NCBI RefSeq assembly: GCF_000341345.1
Contig: NC_020302.1
Span: 786,075-850,074 of the forward strand
DNA: 64,000 nucleotides
Source: Corynebacterium halotolerans YIM 70093 = DSM 44683
GTDB lineage: Bacteria > Actinomycetota > Actinomycetes > Mycobacteriales > Mycobacteriaceae
Reading direction: 5' to 3'
Position numbers and translations under genes: made by a program
Shown here: one piece after another, positions 56,985 through 64,000 of the stretch
Numbering within the stretch: position 1 is the first letter of the stretch
How the letters are laid out: every line of letters begins with the position of its first letter
The notes under the pieces: model-generated
Databases searched by the model: none
What the model was told of the DNA's origin: nothing
The model's input: only the letters and a program-made list of their open reading frames with translations

Positions 56985-57659
56985 GTGGAATGGGCGCTGG
57001 GACTGTCGACCGGGCCGGGCGGCTTCGGCTCCGCGGTCTCCCTGCGCACCGGCCGACCGGGCGCCGCGCACCTGATCGGGGTGTTCCCCACGATGGCGCG
57101 CGCCGTCTCCGCGGCCGCCGCGGCCGCCCCCGACGCGGCGGACGCCCCCGCCAGGGTGGTACTCGTCCACCCCTCCGGCATCCACGCCGATGAACTGGGC
57201 CGAGACCTCGGTGACCTCGCGCTCGCCGGCGTGACCGGCGACGACATCGAGCTGCGCAGCGACGTCGAGGTGCTCACCGCCGTCACCGGGGACCGCGTCC
57301 TGCTCATCGACGCCGACCGCGACCTGCTCGCGGGGCACCCGGGGAAGACCGCGCCGTTCGACGCCGACCGGCTCGCCGAGCTGGTCGCCAGTGACCCCTT
57401 CGGCACGACGGTCGCGCTGACCGGGCACCCCGAGGTCCGCGACCGCTACCATGTGGCGGCGCGGGACTACGCGCCCCTGATCGTCGAACGCCCGGCCCTG
57501 GCCGCCCTGGCGCTGGACAATCCGACCACCTCAACGCTGGTGTCCACCCCACGCACCTCGGGCGCGCTCGCCCACCGACCGCGCCGGGCCATGCCCTACC
57601 TGCTGGTGATCATCACCGGCCTGGTCATCTTCCTCCTCCTACTTGTCGTTATCGGCTGA
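56985..57659 (+). CDS. Tail-anchored protein of unknown function
   Basis: A 224-residue protein with no recognised family. The N-terminal 190 residues look like a cytoplasmic alpha-beta domain (LSTGPGGFGSAVSLRTGRPG, ARVVLVHPSGIHADELGRDL, GDRVLLIDADRDLLAGHPGK). One hydrophobic helix ends the chain (MPYLLVIITGLVIFLLLLVV), so the topology is tail-anchored with the domain inside. GTG start six bases after the ftsX stop and GGAAG upstream. Lying between ftsX and smpB, it may belong to either function; I cannot tell. Confidence 0.7.
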   Translation: MEWALGLSTGPGGFGSAVSLRTGRPGAAHLIGVFPTMARAVSAAAAAAPDAADAPARVVLVHPSGIHADELGRDLGDLALAGVTGDDIELRSDVEVLTAVTGDRVLLIDADRDLLAGHPGKTAPFDADRLAELVASDPFGTTVALTGHPEVRDRYHVAARDYAPLIVERPALAALALDNPTTSTLVSTPRTSGALAHRPRRAMPYLLVIITGLVIFLLLLVVIG

Positions 57660-57684
57660 CCAGCCGGGTAGCATGGAGCGCGAT

Positions 57685-58173
57685 ATGGCCAAGAAGAACA
57701 AGAAGCCGGGCAGCAACGTCATCGCGACGAATCGCAGGGCCCGCCACGACTACAAGATCCTGGAGACCCACGAGTGCGGCATCGTCCTCGTCGGCACGGA
57801 GATCAAGTCGCTGCGTGAGGGCAAGGCCTCGCTGGTCGACGCCTTCGCCACCATCGATGAGGGCGAGGTGTGGCTGCGCAACCTCCACATCCCCGAGTAC
57901 TCGCACGGCTCCTGGACCAACCACGCCCCACGGCGCGTGCGCAAGCTGCTGCTGCACCGCCGGGAGATTGACTCCCTGCTGGGCAAGGTCCGCGACGGCC
58001 GCAGGACACTCGTGCCGCTGTCGCTGTACCTCAAGGACGGCAAGCTCAAGGTGGAGCTCGGCCTCGCCGAGGGCAAGCAGGACTACGACAAGCGCCAGGA
58101 CATCAAGCGGCGCACCGAGGAACGTGAGGTTGTCCGTGAGCTGGGCCGCCGCGTGAAGGGGGTCAAGGGATGA
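57685..58173 (+). CDS. smpB: SsrA-binding protein SmpB
   Basis: Binds tmRNA and brings it to stalled ribosomes. The 162-residue protein has the family core: IATNRRARHDYKILETHECG, GTEIKSLREGKASLVDAFAT, and the basic C-terminal tail KRQDIKRRTEEREVVRELGR that reads along the empty mRNA channel. The ATG at 57685 has GGAG six bases upstream; an in-frame ATG at 57673 is less likely. The ATGA overlap couples it to the DUF488 gene. Its RNA partner, ssrA, lies 2.1 kb downstream. Confidence 0.96.
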   Translation: MAKKNKKPGSNVIATNRRARHDYKILETHECGIVLVGTEIKSLREGKASLVDAFATIDEGEVWLRNLHIPEYSHGSWTNHAPRRVRKLLLHRREIDSLLGKVRDGRRTLVPLSLYLKDGKLKVELGLAEGKQDYDKRQDIKRRTEEREVVRELGRRVKGVKG

Positions 58174-58526
58174 CCGTCCGCTGCGTCAAGGTCCATGATC
58201 TGCTGCACGGCGATGCCGGGGCCGGGGGCGCCAGCGTCCTGGTCGACCGGTTGTGGCCGCGCGGGGTGAAGAAGGAGGACCTGCCCCACGACGAGTGGCT
58301 CAAGGACGTCGCCCCCTCCCCGGAGCTGCGTACGTGGTTCGACCACGACGCGGAGAAGTTCGGGGAGTTCGCGAAGCGCTACCGTCAGGAGCTCGACGAG
58401 GGCAACGACGACGTCGAGAAGCTCGAGCGACTCGCCGAAAACGGTGACGTCACCCTGCTGTACGCCGCGAAGGACCGCGAGATCAACCACGCAGTGGTGC
58501 TCGCCGACTGGTTGGAGAAGAAGTGA
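58170..58526 (+). CDS. DUF488 family protein (YeaO-like)
   Basis: A 118-residue protein of the DUF488 family: VDRLWPRGVKKEDLPHDEWL near residue 26, then VAPSPELRTWFDHDAEKFGE and VTLLYAAKDREINHAVVL. The family is widespread and has no confirmed activity. Coupled to smpB by ATGA and to the SDR gene by GTGA, so all three are translated from one message. Confidence 0.9.
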   Translation: MTVRCVKVHDLLHGDAGAGGASVLVDRLWPRGVKKEDLPHDEWLKDVAPSPELRTWFDHDAEKFGEFAKRYRQELDEGNDDVEKLERLAENGDVTLLYAAKDREINHAVVLADWLEKK

Positions 58527-59218
58527 AGACCGCACTGATCACCGGCGCCAGCCGTGGCATCGGCGCCGCCGTCGCCCGGGAACTCGGGCGCGACCACCGC
58601 ATTCTCGTCGGAGCGACCACGCAGGAGGGGGCGCAGGCGGTCGTAGACACGCTTGCCGACGCCGCGCCCTTCGTCGTCGATCTGACGGACCCGGCCGCCC
58701 TGGCCGAGGCCACCGCCGACATCGACCGGCTCGACGTGCTCGTCCACTCCGCCGGCGTGGCCCCGCACGTCTCCGTAGAGGGGGCCGACCCGGAACAGTG
58801 GCGGCAGTCCTTCGGGATCAACGTCTTCGCCGTCGCCGAGCTGACCCGCCTGCTGCTGCCGGCCCTGCGTACTGCCCGCGGCACCGTCGTGGCGATCAAC
58901 TCCGGTTCCGGCCACCACTCCGGAGCCGGCAACGCGATCTACTCCGGCACCAAGTTCGCGCTGCGTGCCTTCACCGACGCCCTGCGCGAGGAGGAGCTGG
59001 GGCGCCTGCGGGTGACCTCCGTGCACCCGGGCCGGGTGGACACCGACATGCAGCGCAAGCTGCAGGCGGACATGGGCAACCACGAGTACGACGGGTCCCG
59101 TTACCTGCGTCCCGAGTCGATCGCCGCGGCCGTGCGCCTGGCGGTCGACGCCACCGCGGACGCCACCGTGCAGGAGATCTCCGTTCGTCCGAGCGGCCTG
59201 GGGGACGCGCGGGGCTGA
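58523..59218 (+). CDS. Short-chain dehydrogenase/reductase
   Basis: A 231-residue classical SDR with a Rossmann fold: ITGASRGIGAAVARELG at the start, SAGVAPHV (NAG-like), catalytic Ser in INSGSGHHSGAG and Y-x3-K in YSGTKFALRAF near residue 145. A PGRVDTDM motif follows. Cofactor preference and substrate are unknown. GTGA overlap upstream and a one-base overlap (TGATG) downstream tie it into the smpB operon. Confidence 0.9.
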   Translation: MKTALITGASRGIGAAVARELGRDHRILVGATTQEGAQAVVDTLADAAPFVVDLTDPAALAEATADIDRLDVLVHSAGVAPHVSVEGADPEQWRQSFGINVFAVAELTRLLLPALRTARGTVVAINSGSGHHSGAGNAIYSGTKFALRAFTDALREEELGRLRVTSVHPGRVDTDMQRKLQADMGNHEYDGSRYLRPESIAAAVRLAVDATADATVQEISVRPSGLGDARG

Positions 59219-60192
59219 TGGAGGCCTGGCGTCTGGCGCACCCCGAGTTCGGCGTCGTTGAGGTTCATTTTGCTCCCGTGGAGGAGCTTCGTGAGCTCGA
59301 TCCGGACTGGCCGGAGGAAGATACCGGCCAGGACGGGGACGAACACGAGGATGCGGGGGAAGGGCCCGAGGGCGGGGCCGCTGAGAGCGAAGCCCCGGAG
59401 GAGGGGTACAGCGGCACCATCACCGAGGAACCCCGGGACGGAATCCGCGGAAGGCTCGACGCCGTCGTCCAGCGTTGGGAGGCGGCGAAGGACCGTGGCG
59501 TGCTGGTGTCGGTCGACGGTGTGCCGCGTGCGCGGATGAAGTCGGTGTCGTCGACCGTGATCGACATCGACCGGGATCTCAAACCCGGGAAATACTCACC
59601 CGGGGTGGCCAAGCGCAACGGCGCTCACCTGAAGGTCTCGGCGAACACGCTCGAGGAGATCCGGGAGATCACCTTCCGTGACGGAAAGGACGTCGTGATC
59701 TTCGATCCGCCGGCCGGCTCCCCGGCGGAACGGCGGTACCGGGCGATGGAGGAATCCCCCTGGAAACGGATCGTCTATCCGATCTCCGCCGGCATGGGCA
59801 AGGTCGGCTGGGCCATCGCGGTGCTCATCCTGCTGCCGTTCATCCAGCGGCTGGTCAGCTGGTTGCTCGGGCTGTTCCCGGACATTGACTGGCCCGAGAT
59901 TCCGTGGCCGGACATCAATCTCCCCCAGATCAACCTGCCCAGCATCCCGTGGCCGGACATCAACTGGCCGGACATCACGCTGCCGGGCTGGGTGCTGTGG
60001 ATGCTCGACAACACGAAGTTGTGGGTGCCGATTGTGATCGGCGTCGTGGTCGGGATCATGGCGGTGCGCACCGCCCGGAAATCCCGGCGGACCCGACAGA
60101 AGTGGTCGACCGGGGATGCGGAAAAGGGCACGGAAAAAGACGGGGAAAATGAGGGGGAAGAGGACGGGGGCGGAACAAAAGCGCAGGACTGA
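59218..60192 (+). CDS. Two-helix membrane protein with P-x-I-x-W/L repeats
   Basis: A 324-residue protein that I cannot assign to a family. Order: an N-terminal region, an acidic Gly/Glu-rich linker (about residues 37-65), a soluble domain (RGRLDAVVQRWEAAKDRGVL; KVSANTLEEIREITFRDGKD) to about residue 185, a membrane helix (VGWAIAVLILLPFIQRLVSW), then eight pentads of the form P-x-I-x-W/L (residues 221-258: PDIDW, PEIPW, PDINL, PQINL, PSIPW, PDINW, PDITL, PGW), a second helix (LWVPIVIGVVVGIMAV) and a charged Lys/Glu tail. The repeat therefore lies on one side of the membrane between two helices. It is last in the smpB operon and just upstream of ssrA. Confidence 0.75.
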   Translation: MEAWRLAHPEFGVVEVHFAPVEELRELDPDWPEEDTGQDGDEHEDAGEGPEGGAAESEAPEEGYSGTITEEPRDGIRGRLDAVVQRWEAAKDRGVLVSVDGVPRARMKSVSSTVIDIDRDLKPGKYSPGVAKRNGAHLKVSANTLEEIREITFRDGKDVVIFDPPAGSPAERRYRAMEESPWKRIVYPISAGMGKVGWAIAVLILLPFIQRLVSWLLGLFPDIDWPEIPWPDINLPQINLPSIPWPDINWPDITLPGWVLWMLDNTKLWVPIVIGVVVGIMAVRTARKSRRTRQKWSTGDAEKGTEKDGENEGEEDGGGTKAQD

Positions 60193-60197
60193 GGGGG

Positions 60198-60226
60198 TTG
60201 CGCTCAAGGAATTCGCGCGCTAGTAT
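60198..60226 (+). promoter_or_regulatory. ssrA promoter
   Basis: TTGCGC (60198-60203), a 17-base spacer and TAGTAT (60221-60226), about 47 bases before the mature 5' end of tmRNA. Confidence 0.65.
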
Positions 60227-60272
60227 GTGAATCCTCCACCGGGAAAAGGTACGCACCCGCCCGGAGGAATGC

Positions 60273-60650
60273 GGGGCTGATTTAGGTTTCGACTTCGTAT
60301 ATTGAGCCAGGGGAAGCGTGCCGGTGCAGGCTGAGGACCACCGTAAGCGTCGCAGCAAACTGATAAGCGCCGAGAACACTCAGCGCGACTACGCCCTCGC
60401 TGCCTAATCCAGCGACCGCGTGTCTGTCAGACCGGGTTTGCCTCTGACCCGGATCCTGGCATCGACTAAGGGGCTTGCCGGTCAGCCGCGTCAGCGGGGC
60501 TGATCGGGACTCCTACCGCTGACTGGGCCCATCATCCGGGACGAGTTCGTCCGAGCCGGAGGGCCGAGCAGAGATCCAGCGCGAACTGCGCACGGAGAAG
60601 CCCTGGCGAGGTGACGAAGGACCCGGGTTCAATTCCCGGCAGCTCCACCA
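60273..60650 (+). ncRNA. ssrA: Transfer-messenger RNA
   Basis: A 378-nt tmRNA. The 5' end GGGGCTG (60273-60279) pairs with CAGCTCC (60640-60646, one G-U) before ACCA, forming the alanine-type acceptor, and the T arm is visible at the 3' end (GGGTTCAATTCCC). The tag reading frame at 60369-60407 encodes AENTQRDYALAA and a TAA; the ALAA end is the ClpXP degron. The tag is close to the C. glutamicum type. It lies behind the smpB operon with its own promoter and terminator. Confidence 0.96.
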
Positions 60651-60653
60651 ACG

Positions 60654-60690
60654 GCCCCCCACCTGTTCATCCAGGTGGGGGGCGTTTTTA
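60654..60690 (+). terminator. ssrA terminator
   Basis: GCCCCCCACCTG (60654-60665) pairs perfectly with CAGGTGGGGGGC (60672-60683); GTTTTTA follows. Confidence 0.92.
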
Positions 60691-60877
60691 TGCCCTTTTC
60701 CCGGTTGCGTCGGTTGTTCCGGGGCCGATGACGGGTGTGCCCGCATTGCATTCTTTGCCGAGGTCGGCTCTCGACGGGGGGAGGGGGCCACCGGGCTCCG
60801 GCACTTGGCTTTCCCGAAATCGGGGACTAAGGTAACGGTCGCTTAATGTGTATGCATCAACAAACCGAGGAGTCCTG

Positions 60878-61300
60878 ATGTCCAAGCTGTCCAACCTCTT
60901 CCTCCGCGGCATTTCCGGCGCCTACATCGCCAACTCGGGCGTCGGCAAGATCGGTATGCCCGCCGAGGCCTCCGCCGGTGTCCAGCAGTACGCCGCCACC
61001 GGTGTCCCCTTCGTCAAGGCGATCCCGGCCGACAAGTTCGGCACCGTCCTCGGCGCCGCTGAGGTGGGCCTGGGTGCCCTGCTGGTGGCCCCGTTCGTCT
61101 CGAACCGGGTCGCGGGTGCCGGCATGACCGCCTTCTCCGCCGGCCTGCTGTCCCTGTACTTCGCCAATCCGGAGAACACCCACAAGGACGGCATCCGTCC
61201 GACCGATGAGGGGCTGAGCCTGTCCAAGGACTTCTTCATGCTCGCCATCGGCGGTGCCCTCCTCTTCGACAGCAAGGGCAAGAAGAACGAGAAGAAGTAG
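60878..61300 (+). CDS. DoxX-like membrane protein
   Basis: A 140-residue membrane protein with DoxX/DoxD-like spacing: a helix starting LFLRGISGAYIANSGVGKIG, then a polar loop (GVQQYAATGVPFVKAIPADK) and the helices VLGAAEVGLGALLVAPFVSN, GAGMTAFSAGLLSLYF and DFFMLAIGGALLF, with a basic tail. Role unknown; relatives are annotated as quinone- or thiosulfate-linked, without proof here. The ATG at 60878 has CGAGGAGTCC upstream; an earlier in-frame ATG at 60848 is not supported. Confidence 0.8.
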   Translation: MSKLSNLFLRGISGAYIANSGVGKIGMPAEASAGVQQYAATGVPFVKAIPADKFGTVLGAAEVGLGALLVAPFVSNRVAGAGMTAFSAGLLSLYFANPENTHKDGIRPTDEGLSLSKDFFMLAIGGALLFDSKGKKNEKK

Positions 61301-61341
61301 TTCGAGGCCCGAGGCGTTCAGCTTCGATTTAGCTCCCTCCG

Positions 61342-61371
61342 CCCCCGGAACCCTGTGGTTCCGGGGGTTTC
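61342..61371 (+). terminator. Terminator of the DoxX-like gene
   Basis: CCCCCGGAACC (61342-61352), loop CTGT, and its perfect complement (61357-61367), then TTTC. Confidence 0.85.
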
Positions 61372-61708
61372 GTCATCCGTGGATGCGGTGACGGGGAGTG
61401 CGGAGTGCGCCCGGGTATCCCTACGCCCGGACAGGGGGGGGGGCGGGCGCGATCGCTTCCGGTGCATCGTCCGGTCGTGGGGAAGCGGGGGAGGAGTTAG
61501 GGGTATTCCCCGGTATTGAATCGGGGTTGACACCCGAATCGCCAGGTGAGGGGAGTGGTGGGCCTGGCAACGTGGGAAAGGGGTGTTGTGGGTTACACGT
61601 CTGGGGGTAAGGTGATGCAAAGCTAACACCCCCGCCCGAGAGGCGGAAACCCTTCCCCACCTCATGGTTCGGGGAAAATGGGCTCCTTCAGGTGCATATT
61701 TGCTGAGA

Positions 61709-61727
61709 ATAGGTTTGGCTTGCCTGA
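61709..61727. promoter_or_regulatory. Upstream DtxR-like box
   Basis: ATAGGTTTGGCTTGCCTGA matches 14 of 19 positions of the DtxR consensus TTAGGTTAGGCTAACCTAA. It covers the -35 of the siderophore-uptake promoter. Confidence 0.6.
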
Positions 61728-61743
61728 AGGTCGAATGTACACT
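61715..61743 (+). promoter_or_regulatory. Promoter of the siderophore ABC transporter
   Basis: TTGGCT (61715-61720), a 17-base spacer and TACACT (61738-61743). The start point would fall near 61750, inside the second iron box. Confidence 0.65.
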
Positions 61744-61749
61744 CCCGAG

Positions 61750-61768
61750 TTAAGGTACCCTAACCTAA
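61750..61768. promoter_or_regulatory. DtxR iron box at the transcription start
   Basis: TTAAGGTACCCTAACCTAA matches 16 of 19 positions of the DtxR consensus. Iron-loaded DtxR here would block transcription, giving induction when iron is scarce. Confidence 0.8.
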
Positions 61769-61808
61769 CGGGGGGTGCCGCCTTCTTGTTCGGACCGTAA
61801 AGGAAATC

Positions 61809-62822
61809 ATGGCAAAGATTCGTTACACCCTCGCCGCAGTCGTCGCCACCACGGGCCTCGTGCTCGGCGCCTGCAGTTCCACCGAGGACACCACCTCGGA
61901 AGACACGAGCGCCGCCGCCTCCGAGGCGTCGACCATCACCGTCGAGGACAACTACGGCACCCAGGAGATCACCCTGCCTGTTGAGGACGTCGCCTCCACC
62001 GACAACCGTACTTTCGAGGTGCTCTCCCAGTGGGGCGTCGACCTCGTCGCCGCTCCGCAGTCGCTGGTTCCGTTCACCGTCGAGGAGTACAAGACCTCCG
62101 AGGACATCATGGACATCGGCAACCACCGCGAGCCGGACCTCGAGGCCCTCACCGCGGCGCAGCCCGACCTGATCGTCAACGGCCAGCGCTTCAGCCAGTA
62201 CTACGAGGACATCAAGGAGCTCAACCCTGACGCCGCCATCGTCGATTTCGAGCCGCGGGACGGTGAGCCGCTGGGCGATGAACTCAAGCGCCAGGTCACC
62301 GAGCTGGGCAAGATCTTCGAGAAGGAGGACGAGGCCGAGCAGCTCGTCGCCGACTTCGACGCCGCCGTCGAGCGTGCCAAGGCCGCGTACAACCCGGAGC
62401 AGACCGTTATGGCCGTCAACGTCTCCGGCGGTGAGATCGGCTACCTCGCCCCCTCCGTCGGCCGCACCTTCGGTCCGATCTTCGACATGCTCGGCCTGAC
62501 CCCGGCCCTCGAGGTCTCTGACGCCACCAGCAACCACCAGGGTGACGACATCTCCGTGGAGGCCATCGCCGAGTCCAACCCGGACTGGCTGTTCGTGCTC
62601 GACCGTGACGGCGGCACCAACACCCGCACCACCGACGAGTACACCCCGGCCCAGACGGTGATCGAGGAGAACCCGGCCCTGGCCAACGTGTCCGCCGTTC
62701 AGGACGGCCGCGTCGAGTTCGCCCCGCAGGACACCTACACCAACGAGTCCATCATCACCTACACCGAGATCCTGAACCAGCTCGCCGACGCCTTCGAGGC
62801 GGCCGGCGAGAACCAGGAGTAG
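61809..62822 (+). CDS. Siderophore-binding lipoprotein of an ABC importer
   Basis: A 337-residue substrate-binding protein for ferric siderophores. It has a lipoprotein signal, GLVLGACSSTED, with the lipobox LGAC and Cys at about residue 21, then a bilobed fold of the FepB/CeuA type (EVLSQWGVDLVAAPQSLVPF; EALTAAQPDLIVNGQRFS; ESNPDWLFVLDRDGG). The start is 41 bases after the DtxR box. It is followed by permease genes, the normal binding protein-permease-permease order. Confidence 0.92.
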   Translation: MAKIRYTLAAVVATTGLVLGACSSTEDTTSEDTSAAASEASTITVEDNYGTQEITLPVEDVASTDNRTFEVLSQWGVDLVAAPQSLVPFTVEEYKTSEDIMDIGNHREPDLEALTAAQPDLIVNGQRFSQYYEDIKELNPDAAIVDFEPRDGEPLGDELKRQVTELGKIFEKEDEAEQLVADFDAAVERAKAAYNPEQTVMAVNVSGGEIGYLAPSVGRTFGPIFDMLGLTPALEVSDATSNHQGDDISVEAIAESNPDWLFVLDRDGGTNTRTTDEYTPAQTVIEENPALANVSAVQDGRVEFAPQDTYTNESIITYTEILNQLADAFEAAGENQE

Positions 62823-62858
62823 CACCAGTCGCGCAGGTGATCAGCCTCTGAGCCGACA

Positions 62859-62887
62859 AACCCGGTGGCCGAAATGGGCCCCGGGTT
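62859..62887 (+). terminator. Hairpin between binding protein and permease
   Basis: AACCCGG (62859-62865) pairs with CCGGGTT (62881-62887), with an inner GGCC/GGCC pair. Little T follows, so it may lower rather than stop downstream transcription, as is common between a binding protein and its permeases. Confidence 0.5.
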
Positions 62888-62945
62888 CGTGTCTTGTGAG
62901 GGTCACCTGAGAGACTGGAGGAAAACAAGCAGGGAAGGAGCGGCG

Positions 62946-63938
62946 ATGACCGCGACACAGCCGGTGGAGCCGCGGCAGGCGAGTACCAGACGGCGACTTT
63001 TTGACTGGCGGCTGCTGCTGGGGCTGGTCGTCGTGCTCGCGCTGCTCGCCGCCAGTCTGCTGACCGGGCAGTATGACGTCTTCGGTGCCGAGGACGGGGC
63101 GTCGATGTTCGCCATCACGCGGATCCCGCGGACCATCGCCCTCGTGCTGGCCGGCGCCGCCATGGCGATGTCGGGACTGGTCATGCAGCTGCTGACCCAG
63201 AACCGCTTCGTCGAGCCGACGACCACGGGCACCACGGAGTGGGCCGGTCTCGGACTGCTGTTCGTCATGTACTTCATCCCGGCGGCGACCATCCTGGAGC
63301 GGATGCTCGGCGCCGTGGTGTTCTCGTTCATCGGCACCATGGTCTTCTTCATGTTCCTGCGCCGGGTGACGCTGCGGTCGTCGCTGATCGTGCCCATCAT
63401 CGGCATCATGCTCGGTGCCGTGGTCAGCTCGGTCTCCACGTTCTTCGCGCTGCAGACCGACATGCTCCAGAACCTGGGCGTGTGGTTCGCCGGCTCCTTC
63501 ACCTCCGTGATCCAGGGGCAGTGGGAGGTGCTGCTGGTCGTCCTGTTCGTCGTGGTCGCAGTGTTCTTCTTCGCCGACCGGCTCACCGTCGCCGGCCTGG
63601 GCGAGGAGATCGCCACCAACGTCGGACTGAACTACAACCGCATGGTGCTCATCGGCACCGGGCTGATCGCGATCGCCACCGGCGTGGTCACCGTGGTCGT
63701 CGGTAACCTGCCCTTCCTGGGGCTGATCGTGCCGAATATCGTCTCGATGTTCCGCGGTGATGACCTGCGCTCCAACCTGCCGTGGGTCTGTCTGCTGGGC
63801 ATCGGCATCGTCACCGCCTGTGACCTGATCAGCCGCATCATCATCGCCCCGTTCGAGATCCCCGTCTCGGTGATCCTGGGAATCATCGGAGCGGTCGTCT
63901 TCATCTCCCTGATCGTGAGGCAGCGTCGCCGTGGATAA
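62946..63938 (+). CDS. Iron-siderophore ABC permease, FecCD family
   Basis: A 330-residue permease with about nine helices, of the FecCD/BtuC fold: first helix LLLGLVVVLALLAASLLTGQ, then the family motif ITRIPRTIALVLAGAAMAMS (R-x-P-R) and VVVGNLPFLGLIVPNIVSMF near residue 255, the L-loop that contacts the ATPase. The ATG at 62946 has GGGAAGGAGC upstream. An upstream in-frame ATG at 62865 would add 27 polar residues and lies inside the hairpin. Confidence 0.92.
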   Translation: MTATQPVEPRQASTRRRLFDWRLLLGLVVVLALLAASLLTGQYDVFGAEDGASMFAITRIPRTIALVLAGAAMAMSGLVMQLLTQNRFVEPTTTGTTEWAGLGLLFVMYFIPAATILERMLGAVVFSFIGTMVFFMFLRRVTLRSSLIVPIIGIMLGAVVSSVSTFFALQTDMLQNLGVWFAGSFTSVIQGQWEVLLVVLFVVVAVFFFADRLTVAGLGEEIATNVGLNYNRMVLIGTGLIAIATGVVTVVVGNLPFLGLIVPNIVSMFRGDDLRSNLPWVCLLGIGIVTACDLISRIIIAPFEIPVSVILGIIGAVVFISLIVRQRRRG

Positions 63939-64000
63939 GCATTTTGACCGTTACGTCGAGAACATGGTGGACGAGGCCACCGCGGACGGTGTGGAGAACT
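63931..64000 (+). CDS. Start of the next gene, possibly a second FecCD permease (partial)
   Basis: A GTG at 63931 opens a frame that runs to the window edge and overlaps the permease stop (TAA at 63936-63938). The visible start reads DKHFDRYVENMVDEATADGV, a charged cytoplasmic segment. Order and overlap suggest the second permease of the same importer, but no helix is in view, so this is inference. Confidence 0.5.
   Translation, partial: MDKHFDRYVENMVDEATADGVEN

Larger units (their letters stand above)
61301..61808. other. 508-base spacer with terminator, G10 run and iron-box promoter
   Basis: From left to right it holds a terminator (61342-61371), a ten-G run (61434-61443), a stretch with no convincing gene, and the iron-regulated promoter region (61709-61768). 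Small ORFs on both strands here overlap each other and have no ribosome sites. Confidence 0.6.

Noticed and set aside
60513..60791. Minus-strand frame over the 3' part of ssrA.
   Set aside because: It overlaps the tmRNA and its terminator; the peptide CRELNPGPSSP is a typical antisense tRNA-like artefact.
61398..61660. Small open frames on both strands after the DoxX-like gene.
   Set aside because: They overlap, span the G10 run and a terminator, and lack ribosome sites or recognisable sequence.

Overview
The window is chromosomal backbone of a high-GC Corynebacterium. The evidence is the gene content and order: mtrA-mtrB-lpqB, a mycothiol-type sigH/rshA pair next to a WhiB-family gene, adnAB, uvrD2, a UPF0182 membrane protein, a LytR-free mycolata-type desaturase pair, DtxR-type iron boxes and an actinobacterial tmRNA tag. 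From memory, the order follows the Mycobacterium tuberculosis run Rv3256c-Rv3193c almost gene for gene and then joins the hisN, prfB, ftsEX, smpB and ssrA block, as in C. glutamicum. I cannot name the species.

Layout. 1-4565: end of a TobH-like sugar-phosphate protein, manA, a Pro/Thr-rich membrane-anchored protein, a DUF4259 gene and sahH. 4566-10776: a hairpin-rich spacer, tmk, the MtrAB-LpqB envelope-stress system, a ComF-like gene and hpf. 10928-17723: secA, an Rv3235-like gene, a HAD hydrolase, a DUF6912 gene and the acyl-CoA desaturase with its reductase. 17720-22817 (minus): aroA-rsgA followed by a ClC transporter and a lipase-maturation-factor homologue, which look like an accessory insertion. 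22837-25731: SRAP peptidase, YbaK, sigH-rshA, a 24-residue bL37 ribosomal protein and whcE. 26175-42820: an Rv3217c-like membrane protein, a frameshifted PQQ-like protein, a DEAD-box helicase, DUF3107, DUF3152, TIGR02569, adnAB, a K+ channel, nudC, uvrD2, an E1-like orphan and a YgjP-type protease. 43179-50165: a zincin-like protein, a PDZ-Lon protease, a lipoprotein, a PPA1309 protein and UPF0182. 50368-60690: initiator tRNA, a secreted trypsin-like protease, hisN and a paralogue, prfB, ftsEX, smpB and ssrA. 60878-64000: a DoxX-like protein and an iron-siderophore ABC transporter behind two DtxR-like boxes.

How the genes work together. Most are housekeeping: envelope signalling and secretion (MtrAB, LpqB, SecA, FtsEX), ribosome quality control (Hpf, RsgA, PrfB, SmpB, tmRNA, bL37), DNA repair (AdnAB, UvrD2, SRAP), thiol-oxidative stress (SigH, RshA, WhcE) and iron uptake. 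Many genes overlap by 1-4 bases (ATGA/GTGA), and about ten starts sit 7-8 bases after a -10 box, which suggests leaderless mRNAs.

The most unusual items are: two genes that look broken at C or G runs; a membrane protein with a P-x-I-x-W/L repeat lying between smpB and ssrA; two spacers built of competing GTCGA hairpins; overlapping divergent -10 boxes for aroA and the SRAP gene; an RshA without the canonical zinc histidine; a NudC without zinc-ribbon cysteines; and the ClC/LMF insertion. I found no CRISPR array, insertion sequence, phage gene or clearly new multi-gene system.
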